Origin: an uncultured Saprospiraceae bacterium
GTDB lineage: Bacteria; Bacteroidota; Bacteroidia; Chitinophagales; Saprospiraceae
Direction of reading: 5' to 3'
DNA length: 61,285 nt
Assembly (NCBI GenBank): GCA_937981555.1
Contig: CALJOK010000006.1
Span: 1-61,285, forward strand
Part shown: piece by piece, positions 35,831 through 43,598 of the stretch
Layout of the letters: each line of letters starts with the position of its first letter
How positions within the stretch are numbered: position 1 is the stretch's first letter
Program-made: the position numbers and the translations under genes
The notes under the pieces: model-generated
Seen by the model: only the letters and a program-made list of their open reading frames with translations
What the model was told of the DNA's origin: nothing
Database searches by the model: none

Positions 35831-36343
35831 ATGGAATTCGAAGGTAAAATTGATAACTTCCAAAATGACAATGTTTATGGTCATCATCTCATCGTTCCAG
35901 AAGAAGTGGTTGAGTATTTTTCTACAAAAAAGATCAAGCGACTTATCTGTACTTTAAAAGAAGTCCATTCCTTTCCATGCGCATTTATGCCTAAAGGAAA
36001 TGGAATTTACTTTATTCACATCAATGCAGAAGTTCGAAAAATTTGTCGACTCCGAGTAGGTTCAAAAGTACTCGTAAAATTAGAACCTGATGAAAGTAAA
36101 TACGGCATGCCGATGCCTGAAGAAATGGAGGAGTTATTAAAGATTGATGATGATGCCAACAAATATTTTCATGCGTTGACCAAAGGCAAACAACGAAGTT
36201 TACTTTACATCATCGGCAAACCAAAAAGTTCTGAAATCAGAATCAACAAAGCTATCCTTATCACCGAGCATCTCAAACGAATGAGTGGAAAGTTAAATTT
36301 TCAAATCCTAAATCAAGATTTCAAAGAATTTAAACAACGATAA
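35831..36343 (+). CDS. YdeI/OmdA-like protein with DUF1905 domain
   Basis: The 170-residue cytosolic protein starts with a DUF1905-type beta-barrel (MEFEGKIDNFQNDNVYGHHLIVPEEVVEYF... INAEVRKICRLRVGSKVLVKLEPDESKYGMPMPEEMEELL). The C-terminal helical part (DDDANKYFHALTKGKQRSLLYIIGKPKSSEIRINKAILITEHL) matches the YdeI/OmpD-associated (OmdA) family. These proteins are widespread in Bacteroidota; their function is poorly known. The gene is preceded by two terminator modules and followed by its own hairpin. Confidence 0.85.
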   Translation: MEFEGKIDNFQNDNVYGHHLIVPEEVVEYFSTKKIKRLICTLKEVHSFPCAFMPKGNGIYFIHINAEVRKICRLRVGSKVLVKLEPDESKYGMPMPEEMEELLKIDDDANKYFHALTKGKQRSLLYIIGKPKSSEIRINKAILITEHLKRMSGKLNFQILNQDFKEFKQR

Positions 36344-36350
36344 AAAAACG

Positions 36351-36383
36351 AAAAGGCTGTTCACTTTCGCAAACAACCTTTTT
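36351..36383 (+). terminator. Hairpin terminator
   Basis: AAAAGG-C-TGTT pairs with AACAACCTTTT around an 11-base loop, with one mismatch, and ends in a T-run. It lies eight bases after the stop of the YdeI-like gene and faces the convergent peptidase gene. Confidence 0.65.
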
Positions 36384-36443
36384 AATGAAAAGATGAATAG
36401 TAATTTTTTTGACTATCACTTTCCAATCAAGCTAATCAATTCT

Positions 36444-37274
36444 TTATGGATTAAAGTATTCTTCTGGGTCTACTTTTTTTCCATCTTTAATTACTTCATA
36501 ATGTAAATGTGGTGCAGTCGAAACCCCTGTGTTTCCAACTAAGCCTATTACTTCTCCTATCTTAATTTTATCTCCAACCTTCACTTCAACCTTACTCAAG
36601 TGAGAGTACATTGTTCTAAATTCGTCGTCATGTTGCAATAGAATTCTAATCCCATGTTTTCCATTCTCACCTGCTTCTAAAACGATTCCAGCTGCAGTTG
36701 CTAAAACAGGGGTTCCAATAGGAGCAATTAAATCAATACCTGAGTGAAATATTTTCTTCTTATAAATAGGATGTATTCTTTTTCCAAAACCAGAATTGAC
36801 TTTAACATTTCCTTCGATAGGTTTAATACTTGGCGGATCATGCAAATCCACATGGATCGCTTCTGTCATTTTATTTGACTCCGCTAAAAGATTTTCCATC
36901 GTCATCATCTCTTGTGGAGAAGGAGGTTGAATTCCATTGGCGACAGTTGTTTTTTCATTGGCAGAAAAAAAGAAAACAGTAGACGGAATGAGTAAAAGTG
37001 CAAAAACTACTAAAGCAAAACTTTTCATACGTTGCGATTTTTGATGAGTAAAAAAAATAGTTTGTTCTTGTAATTCTTTTAATTCATCTTTTCCAAAATT
37101 CTCAAAAATCGTTTGATTGGCTTGCTCAAAGGTTTTACCATTTTGCATATCCTCTTCCGTCATGCAACAGATGTGATCTAAAATCTCCCCTTGAAGTGGA
37201 ACATAATTTAAACCTAATTCTTCCAGCCTTTTTTCAATCAAAAAAACCTGTTCCTCATTAAGTTCTATTTTCAT
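36444..37274 (-). CDS. M23-family metallopeptidase with PadR-associated N-terminal domain
   Basis: The 276-residue protein has a cytosolic N-terminal domain (1-75; LIEKRLEELGLNYVPLQGEILDHICCMTEEDM... FGKDELKELQEQTIFF), one membrane helix (about 84-104) and a periplasmic LytM/M23 domain. The zinc ligands are visible: H177-x3-D181 in FHSGIDL and H256-x-H258 in APHLHYE, after GFGKRIHPI (162-170). Members cut peptidoglycan cross-links or regulate amidases. The gene overlaps the PadR regulator by 4 bp (ATGA), so they are one operon. The N-terminal part resembles small domains found in genes paired with PadR regulators, here fused to an active peptidase. Confidence 0.88.
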   Translation of the reverse strand: MKIELNEEQVFLIEKRLEELGLNYVPLQGEILDHICCMTEEDMQNGKTFEQANQTIFENFGKDELKELQEQTIFFTHQKSQRMKSFALVVFALLLIPSTVFFFSANEKTTVANGIQPPSPQEMMTMENLLAESNKMTEAIHVDLHDPPSIKPIEGNVKVNSGFGKRIHPIYKKKIFHSGIDLIAPIGTPVLATAAGIVLEAGENGKHGIRILLQHDDEFRTMYSHLSKVEVKVGDKIKIGEVIGLVGNTGVSTAPHLHYEVIKDGKKVDPEEYFNP

Positions 37275-37609
37275 GAAGAAGTCGTTTTAGGTTTTAAAAT
37301 TAATTGCATCGCATTGATAAACTCTTGAAATTCTGCGAGTTTACTTTGATTGGCTTTCTTCCCTTTGGTGGTGAGCGTATAATATTTTCGCATCCTTTTG
37401 CCTACCATGACTTGCTTTGTTTTTACTAAACCTTCGGCTTCTAACTTGTGCAAGGTAGGATATAATGCGCCTTCAGTCAAAATCATTTTCCCATCAGAAA
37501 GTGTTTTGACATGCTGTGTGATTTCGTAACCATACATTCTCCCTTCTTCATCGAGAAGTTTTAACATGATAGTTTTCAGCGTTCCTTTTGTAAGTTCATT
37601 TGATAACAT
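37271..37609 (-). CDS. PadR-family transcriptional regulator
   Basis: The 112-residue protein is a typical small PadR: winged helix (GTLKTIMLKLLDEEGRMYGYEITQHVKTLSDGKMILTEGALYPTLHKLEAEGLVKTKQ) and a short C-terminal dimerisation helix. It is the first gene of the operon with the M23 peptidase and overlaps it by 4 bp. Two palindromes in its promoter are likely self-operators. The mRNA may be leaderless, since the -7 box ends four bases before the ATG. Confidence 0.93.
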   Translation of the reverse strand: MLSNELTKGTLKTIMLKLLDEEGRMYGYEITQHVKTLSDGKMILTEGALYPTLHKLEAEGLVKTKQVMVGKRMRKYYTLTTKGKKANQSKLAEFQEFINAMQLILKPKTTSS

Positions 37610-37613
37610 AAGA

Positions 37614-37667
37614 CAAATATACCTAAGAATTTTAGGTATCCAAATTTTTACCTAAGAATTTTAGGTA
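37614..37667 (-). promoter_or_regulatory. Promoter and double PadR operator
   Basis: On the minus strand TTTG (37641-37644), a 19-bp spacer and TATATTTG (37614-37621) form a full Bacteroidota promoter. Two copies of the palindrome ACCTAA-GAATT-TTAGGT occupy 37621-37637 (the spacer between -33 and -7, arms extending to 37619-37639) and 37650-37666 (just upstream of -33). Binding at either would block RNA polymerase. The start codon is at 37607-37609. Confidence 0.8.
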
Positions 37668-38075
37668 TACGTCTCTATTTCAGATATCAAGAGTGAAGTT
37701 GATTATTACAATCTCGATCAAAAATCAGGGGGTTCTTATTTTCCTTAATTACTATTTCCAAAAATATACGACTTACTATAGTTTTAAGTTAAGGGAAAAT
37801 AATAAACCCTGACTTTTGATCACGGATGCAATAATTTCAACCTTTCCTATCTATCGAAGTTAAATCATAAGTCTTCTTTTTTTATAATTCGTCGAAATTA
37901 CTTCTTGTCTCGACGACGAAAATAGCATTGAGTTGGAAAAAAGATCAACTTGATAACTCAAACATCAAAAAACCAAAGCATCAACTTGTTCCTCTTTTTT
38001 CCCATTAGGTACTTCGAGTCTTGAAGGGAAAAAGGAAACAGTTAAAAAAAATTGGCTTAACGAAAAAGTATAACA
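37668..38075. other. Intergenic region with a long imperfect hairpin
   Basis: No gene was found. The main element is the long inverted repeat at 37695-37844. The remaining sequence up to 38075 is AT-rich, and I see no clear promoter for the 38076 gene. Confidence 0.5.
37695..37844. repeat. Long imperfect inverted repeat (~56-bp arms)
   Basis: The left arm (37695-37750) and the complement of the right arm (37786-37844) match along their whole length with scattered differences, including shared cores GATCAAAA, TCAGGG and TTATTTTCC. The spacer is about 35 bases. Similarity fades gradually beyond both ends. It could be a MITE-like remnant or a long RNA hairpin. Confidence 0.65.
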
Positions 38076-38432
38076 ATGAAATCGACTAATCATTTATTCA
38101 AAAAGTATTTTTACCATAGTGATGAGAACTTAATCACTATCGTCGAAGATGCGCACCTCTACCAAAAAGAAACCGTTGAGGTCGCGAAGGAATTATTGGA
38201 TGGCAGAAAGCCTGACCCAACATTTATTAAAAATTGTGCACGCCAATTGATGCACGAACGATTGAAAACCTATTTTGGAAAATTTAGTATTTGGAATGAC
38301 GAATTGGAAATTCCTACAAGTGAATTTCTTTCGGAAAAAGAAGTGCTAAGAGTTTTCGAAATCGAATACAATAACTTTTTAGAATTACGCATTGACTTTG
38401 GACTTGATATGAATCAATACCAAGCGATGTAA
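38076..38432 (+). CDS. Small uncharacterised protein
   Basis: The 118-residue product is not recognised. It is charged, has no signal or membrane segment, and is predicted to be mostly helical (ENLITIVEDAHLYQKETVEVAKELLDGR, then FIKNCARQLMHERLKTYF). Codon use resembles the neighbours, and a good terminator follows, so it is probably a real gene. It sits between the long inverted repeat and the convergent lipoprotein gene. Confidence 0.6.
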   Translation: MKSTNHLFKKYFYHSDENLITIVEDAHLYQKETVEVAKELLDGRKPDPTFIKNCARQLMHERLKTYFGKFSIWNDELEIPTSEFLSEKEVLRVFEIEYNNFLELRIDFGLDMNQYQAM

Positions 38433-38465
38433 ATAACTCGCTGAATATTTCCCCAAAATCATTTT

Positions 38466-38500
38466 AGACCTTTTATGTGATAGACATGAAAGGTCTTTTT
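38466..38500. terminator. Bidirectional hairpin terminator
   Basis: A 13-bp stem (AGACCTTTTATGT, 38466-38478, with 38484-38496, one wobble) is followed by a T-run. It is shared by the small-protein gene and the convergent lipoprotein gene. Confidence 0.75.
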
Positions 38501-38510
38501 AATTCTATAA

Positions 38511-40073
38511 TTACTTCGTCGTATTTTCTAAAAAGATAATTGCATTATCTGCTGCGGCCCATTTATCAGCAACCTGTTTTGGAATTTCTGGCGTTTTGAT
38601 ATTCATAGCTGATAACAATATATCTACATCTTGATCGCCATCTAAATCTGCCGTTATAAATCGCATCCAACGACCTTCTTCAAATTGAGTAATCGTGTGT
38701 GCTGTGAAATTATTTTTTCCATCATTTATAAAAATCACAAAAGCTTCTTGAGGATGATTTTGAAAATCAGGATGAAATGAAACAGCTGCGATATCCAAGT
38801 CTCCATCCTGATCAAAGTCTACCGCTTCCGCTTGATAAACTCCGTTCAAAGGAATAAAAAAGGACTCTTCATATTTTCCATTTTTATTTAAAAATAAATG
38901 AATGCCGTGATAAGGTTTTAAAAGAGGCGGGTAATCTCCATTGTCACCATTGGAATATAAAATATCTTTTTCCCCATCGTTATCAAAGTCTAATAATTGA
39001 AAATGGGTAGATCCATTCGTTGGTAAAAAACGTAATTTTCGTTCTTTTCTAAATTTATTTTTTCCTTCGTTGATGTACCAATCTATTCCTTCATCGCTGT
39101 TCGCTTGGAGTGCGATGATATCATTTTTTCCATCACCATTTACGTCTTCAATTTCAGCTTTGATTGCTCCGTCGTCAAGAAACAAATTATGTCTTTGAAA
39201 TTCCCCATCACTCTTTCCTTCCCACCAAGCAAGTCTTCCCATAAGGTTTCCATATTCTGCAATAACGTAATCTTCTACCTCATCGCCATTCAAATCACCT
39301 GAAGTAAAACTCACAGGACGCATTAACTCTTCTAGATTTGCCTCGTACTTTTTTTGTTTAAAATCATTGAAGGATTTTGAAATATTAAAAGCACCTTGGG
39401 GATTATCCGAAGCATAGCGAGAAGCCATATCTAAAGTAATAAATTGATCTCCCTCTATTTCTAAATCTACTATATGAGATTTGCCTTGAAGATATTCAAG
39501 CGCTTTACCTTGATAGTTAAATTTGTAAACACCGCCTTGAAATTCAGTTGCATAAACAAATTTATTCTTTGCATCAACAGCCATAGCTTGAACAACTGGA
39601 AGAATATCTTTTTTCTGTGAAAAGGATTTTGATTTAAAAAATGGAATTCCAATTTTGATCTCCGTTTTTGCAGAGGCACTTGAAATGGAAGCAGGTGCAT
39701 TTTCGAGATAAAACTTTGTGATCTTTTGCCATTCCTCAACGGTAAGTGCAGGTTTGTCTGGATAAATTTTGGCTTGCCTAACTCGCTCTCCTCCTTTGCC
39801 TGGTTCCAACCATTTACTAGGCATCTTATCTACATATTTATTTCCATCTTGATAAATACCTAAAAAACTCCCCATCCGAATCAAGACAAAATTAGCCCAA
39901 GTTTTTTGATCTAACAAATCTGGTGATGGATAGAGATGACAAGATGCACAGTAAATTTTCGACAACTCCTCCCCTGTTTCAGTTGCTTCTACTTCTGGTG
40001 TAGAAGTATTTTCTGTGCATTGAGAAAGAAAGAATAGAGAAAAGAATAAGATTATGATTGAAAATTTACGCAT
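38511..40073 (-). CDS. FG-GAP/VCBS-repeat lipoprotein with a c-type haem motif
   Basis: The 520-residue protein has a lipoprotein signal (ILFFSLFFLSQC, C19). A CxxCH motif at C42-A-S-C45-H46 (KIYCASCHLYPSP) implies covalent haem attachment in the periplasm. The rest is a seven-bladed-type set of FG-GAP repeats with calcium-binding-like loops (DLNGDEVEDYVIAEYG, DVNGDGKNDIIAL, DFDNDGEKDILYS, DFDQDGDLDIAAV, DLDGDQDVDILLS). Such haem-plus-propeller proteins are common in Bacteroidota and have no settled role. It follows the OmpA/PD40 gene on the same strand but has its own hairpin between. Confidence 0.82.
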   Translation of the reverse strand: MRKFSIIILFFSLFFLSQCTENTSTPEVEATETGEELSKIYCASCHLYPSPDLLDQKTWANFVLIRMGSFLGIYQDGNKYVDKMPSKWLEPGKGGERVRQAKIYPDKPALTVEEWQKITKFYLENAPASISSASAKTEIKIGIPFFKSKSFSQKKDILPVVQAMAVDAKNKFVYATEFQGGVYKFNYQGKALEYLQGKSHIVDLEIEGDQFITLDMASRYASDNPQGAFNISKSFNDFKQKKYEANLEELMRPVSFTSGDLNGDEVEDYVIAEYGNLMGRLAWWEGKSDGEFQRHNLFLDDGAIKAEIEDVNGDGKNDIIALQANSDEGIDWYINEGKNKFRKERKLRFLPTNGSTHFQLLDFDNDGEKDILYSNGDNGDYPPLLKPYHGIHLFLNKNGKYEESFFIPLNGVYQAEAVDFDQDGDLDIAAVSFHPDFQNHPQEAFVIFINDGKNNFTAHTITQFEEGRWMRFITADLDGDQDVDILLSAMNIKTPEIPKQVADKWAAADNAIIFLENTTK

Positions 40074-40153
40074 TGCTGTTTTGGGAATGAAAGTAGTAAA
40101 ATTTTATAATATCATTTCCAAAATAAAAATGGATAGGCGACAAATATCAAAAA

Positions 40154-40185
40154 AGGGCTGTTAGCGATGATACGCTAACAACCCT
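40154..40185 (-). terminator. Hairpin terminator after the OmpA/PD40 gene
   Basis: AGGGCTGTTAGCG (40154-40166) pairs with CGCTAACAACCCT (40173-40185), with one mismatch and a 6-base loop. On the minus strand it is followed by a T-rich stretch. It separates the adhesin cluster from the downstream lipoprotein gene. Confidence 0.7.
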
Positions 40186-40207
40186 AATCTAAAATTATTT
40201 TTTTAAT

Positions 40208-42238
40208 TTAATTCTTTCTATCAATTTTATCAGGTGCATTATTTCCATATCGAATATTGACAGGAGAATCTATGCTAATAACTTTTACTTCAGTTCGTCT
40301 ATTATATTGATGCTCTTCTTCCGAACAATTTACACCATCGATACATTTGTTCCGAGGTTGAGACTCACCGTATCCAACAGCTCGAACTCGGTTGCTACTG
40401 ATACCTCTTGATCTCAAAAATTGTTTAGCAGATTCTGCTCTAGCTTGAGATAATTTAGAGTTATAACCACTTCCTCCTCGACTATCTGTGTGTGAAGATA
40501 ATTCAATAATCATACTCGGATAAGTTTGCATCATTAAGATCAGTTCGTCCAATTCTCTTGCTGCTCCAGTTCGGATAGATGACTTGTTGAAATCATAATA
40601 AATATTTTCTAAAACGATTACTGTTCCTGCTCCAATAGATGGACCACTCGAAGTTGGCGTTAGCAAAACATCCTTTCGCAAGTTAGCTGAAGTTAACTCT
40701 GCAGCAGAAAGTTTTACGAAGTCACCAGAGTAATTTTCTTTCATTCCTTTGATCATATAATCGCAGTCTGGTTTTGCACAATATTCAAATTCAGCTAGGT
40801 CATTAGAAAAAACTTCCACTTCTTCTCCTGTACATCCATTCCAAAACTTCACAAGTGTATTGGGTAATAGTTGGTTCGTTACTTTATTTCTTACCACTCC
40901 TGAAACAGTTGCACAAGTTGGTTTTTCCAAAGGAATTCTAATGTTAGAAATAGATTCATTACCAAGCGTAGAATAAGTTGTTTCTTTAGCTGAATAACCA
41001 TCTTTGGTTACAACAATCAAATATTCATTCTCACCATAGAAGTCATAAGTAGCTTCTCCTTTTTTATCCGAAATTTGATCAGCATCACCCAATGATTCAG
41101 CATCTTTTCTAATCAATTTAAAAACAAACTCACTAGATCCTTCTTTAGCTGGAAGTAAAACTGCTTGGTATAAATTATTATCACCACTTAAAAATCCATC
41201 GCTACTTTTTTCAAAAACACGAATCTCCGCACCTGCGATTAAACTATTACTTTTCAAATCATAAACGGTAATCATAGAAGTCAATAACTCAGCAGTAGTT
41301 GCTCCCATAATTCCATTGACTGCATCAAAATAATAGATATCATCTTTTCCTGCACCTCCTTCTCGACTTGAAGCAAAGTACCCCGATTTTCCATCAGGAC
41401 TTAAAATTAATCCTAAGTCATCACTTTCAGTATTGAAAGGTGCCCCTAAGTTTTTCACATCAGTATCTTCAATCATAACGTTTGCCATGAATAAATCTAA
41501 ACCGCCTTTCCCTCCATGACCATTAGAAGCAAAAAATAAATTTCCGCTAGTGTGGATAAATGGAAAAACATCATGTCCTGAAGTATTTATTTTTTCACCC
41601 ATATTTACAGGTGCTCCCCAGAAGTCTCCATTTTTTTCTACCATCCAAATATCCATTCCACCTTGTCCACCAGGTCGGTCAGAAGAAAAATAAAGTTTAT
41701 TTCCATCAGCCGAAAGAGTTGGGTGAGCACATGAAAACTCATCACTATTAAAAGGTAATTCTTGGATATTTTCCCAATCGTAGATTCCTTTTTTTGCTTC
41801 ATAAATTTTTAATCGCGTAACTCCTTTGGAGTCAGCTTTTTGTAAACCTTTTTTGATATTATTTCTTGTGAAAAATATTTGATCCCCAGTTCGACTAAAT
41901 GTTACAGGTCCTTCATGCAAAAATGAATTAACCTGTAAAGAGAATGCACGAGCTTTTAAAGGTTCGCCATTTCCATCAGTTTCAGAGTAAAATAATTCGA
42001 AGAAAGTTTCATCAATCTTTTTGTCCTTTTTTCCTGCAACTCGCGAGGAAGCGAAGACAATTCCATTTTGATAAAAGGTTGGAGAAAACTCAAGATTAGT
42101 TGTATTAATATTTGCAGTATTTCTTAACTGTACCGCATCTGGATTTCTTTTCATTTCACTTCCCGAAGGTTGTGCAATTGTCATTTGCGACAAAAATGCA
42201 AAAAGGGATAGCATTATAAGTTTCTGATAATTCAACAT
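40208..42238 (-). CDS. OmpA-family protein with PD40 propeller (T9SS cargo-anchoring partner)
   Basis: The 676-residue protein has a signal peptide (LSLFAFLSQMTIAQ) and PD40/WD40-like blades (about 45-310; PTLSADGNKLYFSSDRPGGQGGMDIWMVEK, LILSPDGKSGYFASSREGGAGKDDIYYFD). Next come a CarboxypepD_reg/CNA-B-like domain (about 430-520; CATVSGVVRNKVTNQLLPNTLVKFWNG) and an OmpA C-terminal domain (about 542-660; IYYDFNKSSIR, ELSSHTDSRG, NRRTEV) that binds peptidoglycan. This architecture is found beside PorP/SprF genes and resembles PorE/SprD-type partners of type IX cargo. It is the third gene of the adhesin-PorP-OmpA cluster. Role in anchoring is by family and position. Confidence 0.88.
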   Translation of the reverse strand: MLNYQKLIMLSLFAFLSQMTIAQPSGSEMKRNPDAVQLRNTANINTTNLEFSPTFYQNGIVFASSRVAGKKDKKIDETFFELFYSETDGNGEPLKARAFSLQVNSFLHEGPVTFSRTGDQIFFTRNNIKKGLQKADSKGVTRLKIYEAKKGIYDWENIQELPFNSDEFSCAHPTLSADGNKLYFSSDRPGGQGGMDIWMVEKNGDFWGAPVNMGEKINTSGHDVFPFIHTSGNLFFASNGHGGKGGLDLFMANVMIEDTDVKNLGAPFNTESDDLGLILSPDGKSGYFASSREGGAGKDDIYYFDAVNGIMGATTAELLTSMITVYDLKSNSLIAGAEIRVFEKSSDGFLSGDNNLYQAVLLPAKEGSSEFVFKLIRKDAESLGDADQISDKKGEATYDFYGENEYLIVVTKDGYSAKETTYSTLGNESISNIRIPLEKPTCATVSGVVRNKVTNQLLPNTLVKFWNGCTGEEVEVFSNDLAEFEYCAKPDCDYMIKGMKENYSGDFVKLSAAELTSANLRKDVLLTPTSSGPSIGAGTVIVLENIYYDFNKSSIRTGAARELDELILMMQTYPSMIIELSSHTDSRGGSGYNSKLSQARAESAKQFLRSRGISSNRVRAVGYGESQPRNKCIDGVNCSEEEHQYNRRTEVKVISIDSPVNIRYGNNAPDKIDRKN

Positions 42239-42452
42239 GACACATAATTTTTTAACGGTGAATTGTTAACGCTGAATGGCTAACAATGATTTAATAACAA
42301 TATGTTTACATTGTTATTTTTTTGGATTCACGTGAGGTCTTTTTATTTTAAAAAAAAATAAAAATCGTGTGGTGTAAGGTTGGTTAAAACTTTTTAATAG
42401 TGAAGTTTTCTTTTACAATTAAAACTTCAAAAATTGAAAGACTTACTTTATT

Positions 42453-42485
42453 AAGTATCGGATACCTTAAAGGTATCCGATACTT
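42453..42485 (-). terminator. Intercistronic 15-bp perfect hairpin between porP and OmpA genes
   Basis: AAGTATCGGATACCT (42453-42467) is a perfect complement of 42471-42485, with a 3-base loop. It begins ten bases after the porP stop. No T-run follows on the minus strand, so it may stabilise the porP mRNA or give partial termination. Confidence 0.65.
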
Positions 42486-42494
42486 GTAATAATT

Positions 42495-43448
42495 TTAGAA
42501 GAATCGAGGGTTAACGATATCTTCACCTTCTGATTTTCCAATACAATATCTAATTACTCCTTCGACGCTTCCGTTGCTGTAATCTTTAATTTCTGAAAGA
42601 GTTACATCATAAGATAAACCGAAGAAAATATGGTTACTAATTTGTGCTCCAACCATCAAGTCAAGTGACTCTCCTGCTGCTGAATTACTTGAACCTCCTA
42701 ATCGGTAAGTCAAGCCCGCAATATATTTTTCATTAAAAATAAAGCTCGCGTTCACATCTGCATCGAAAGGTGAATTATCAGCAAATTTCAATAATACTTG
42801 AGGCTTGAAAGATACATTGTCATTGATGTCAAACAAATAGCCTGTCATAATATACCCATGAAGTTTTTCCTCAGAAAGAATAGTACCGGTCTCATTAAAA
42901 TCGATATTATTTCCTAATAACCTTGGAATAGATGCACCGAAATAAAATCTTTCATTGCTAAAATAAGCACCTGCTCCAAAGTTTGGAACATACTTACTTC
43001 GAGCACCAGAAGGAATAGAATTATCCAAGGCAATAGGCACAGTAGAAACTAATCTAGAATCTGCAAAGTTATTATTGAAATATCGAACAGAGGCTTGTAC
43101 TCCCAATCCTAATGTTCCAGTTGCCAATCGAATTCGATAAGAATAAACTGCATCCAAAGTTAATTTTTGGGAAATACCAATAGTGTGTCGAGTCAAGTTT
43201 GCACCGATTCCAACACGTTGATTTAGGATTGGCATATTAAAACTCAAAATCTGAGTATTAGGTGCACCTTCTAATCCTAGCCATTGGCTTCGAATAATTC
43301 CAGTTACACAAGCTGTCTCATGACTTCCAGCATATCCTGGGTTGTACGCCAATTTATTATACATAAATTGAGTGTAGTGCTGCTCTTGCTGTGCGAAACT
43401 AGTCATTGCAAAAAGAGCGCAAATGAACGTAAATAAAATTTTTCTCAT
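42495..43448 (-). CDS. PorP/SprF family outer-membrane protein
   Basis: The 317-residue protein has a signal peptide (MRKILFTFICALFAMTSFAQ) and the family opening QEQHYTQFMYNKLAYNPGYAGSHE, then alternating beta strands of an outer-membrane barrel. PorP/SprF proteins pair with type B sorting domains and hold large secreted adhesins at the surface. Here it lies directly downstream of a giant adhesin with a type B domain and upstream of an OmpA/PD40 protein, the same order as in sprB-sprF-type loci. A hairpin lies on each side of the gene. Confidence 0.93.
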   Translation of the reverse strand: MRKILFTFICALFAMTSFAQQEQHYTQFMYNKLAYNPGYAGSHETACVTGIIRSQWLGLEGAPNTQILSFNMPILNQRVGIGANLTRHTIGISQKLTLDAVYSYRIRLATGTLGLGVQASVRYFNNNFADSRLVSTVPIALDNSIPSGARSKYVPNFGAGAYFSNERFYFGASIPRLLGNNIDFNETGTILSEEKLHGYIMTGYLFDINDNVSFKPQVLLKFADNSPFDADVNASFIFNEKYIAGLTYRLGGSSNSAAGESLDLMVGAQISNHIFFGLSYDVTLSEIKDYSNGSVEGVIRYCIGKSEGEDIVNPRFF

Positions 43449-43524
43449 TACTTCTTATTTAGTTTTTATAAAAATGCAAATTGTTGTTTTCGATTTTTAC
43501 AACAACATATTTACATAATTTTTT

Positions 43525-43581
43525 TTATAAAAAATAGCACCTCCGCATCCTTTACCTCCATTACTTTTGGAAAAGGATGCG
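43525..43581 (-). terminator. Hairpin terminator after the giant adhesin gene
   Basis: CGCATCCTTT (43544-43553) pairs with AAAGGATGCG (43572-43581). On the minus strand a T-rich stretch (43525-43537) follows. It would reduce read-through from the adhesin gene into porP. Confidence 0.7.
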
Positions 43582-43598
43582 TTGGGCTTTATTTGAAA

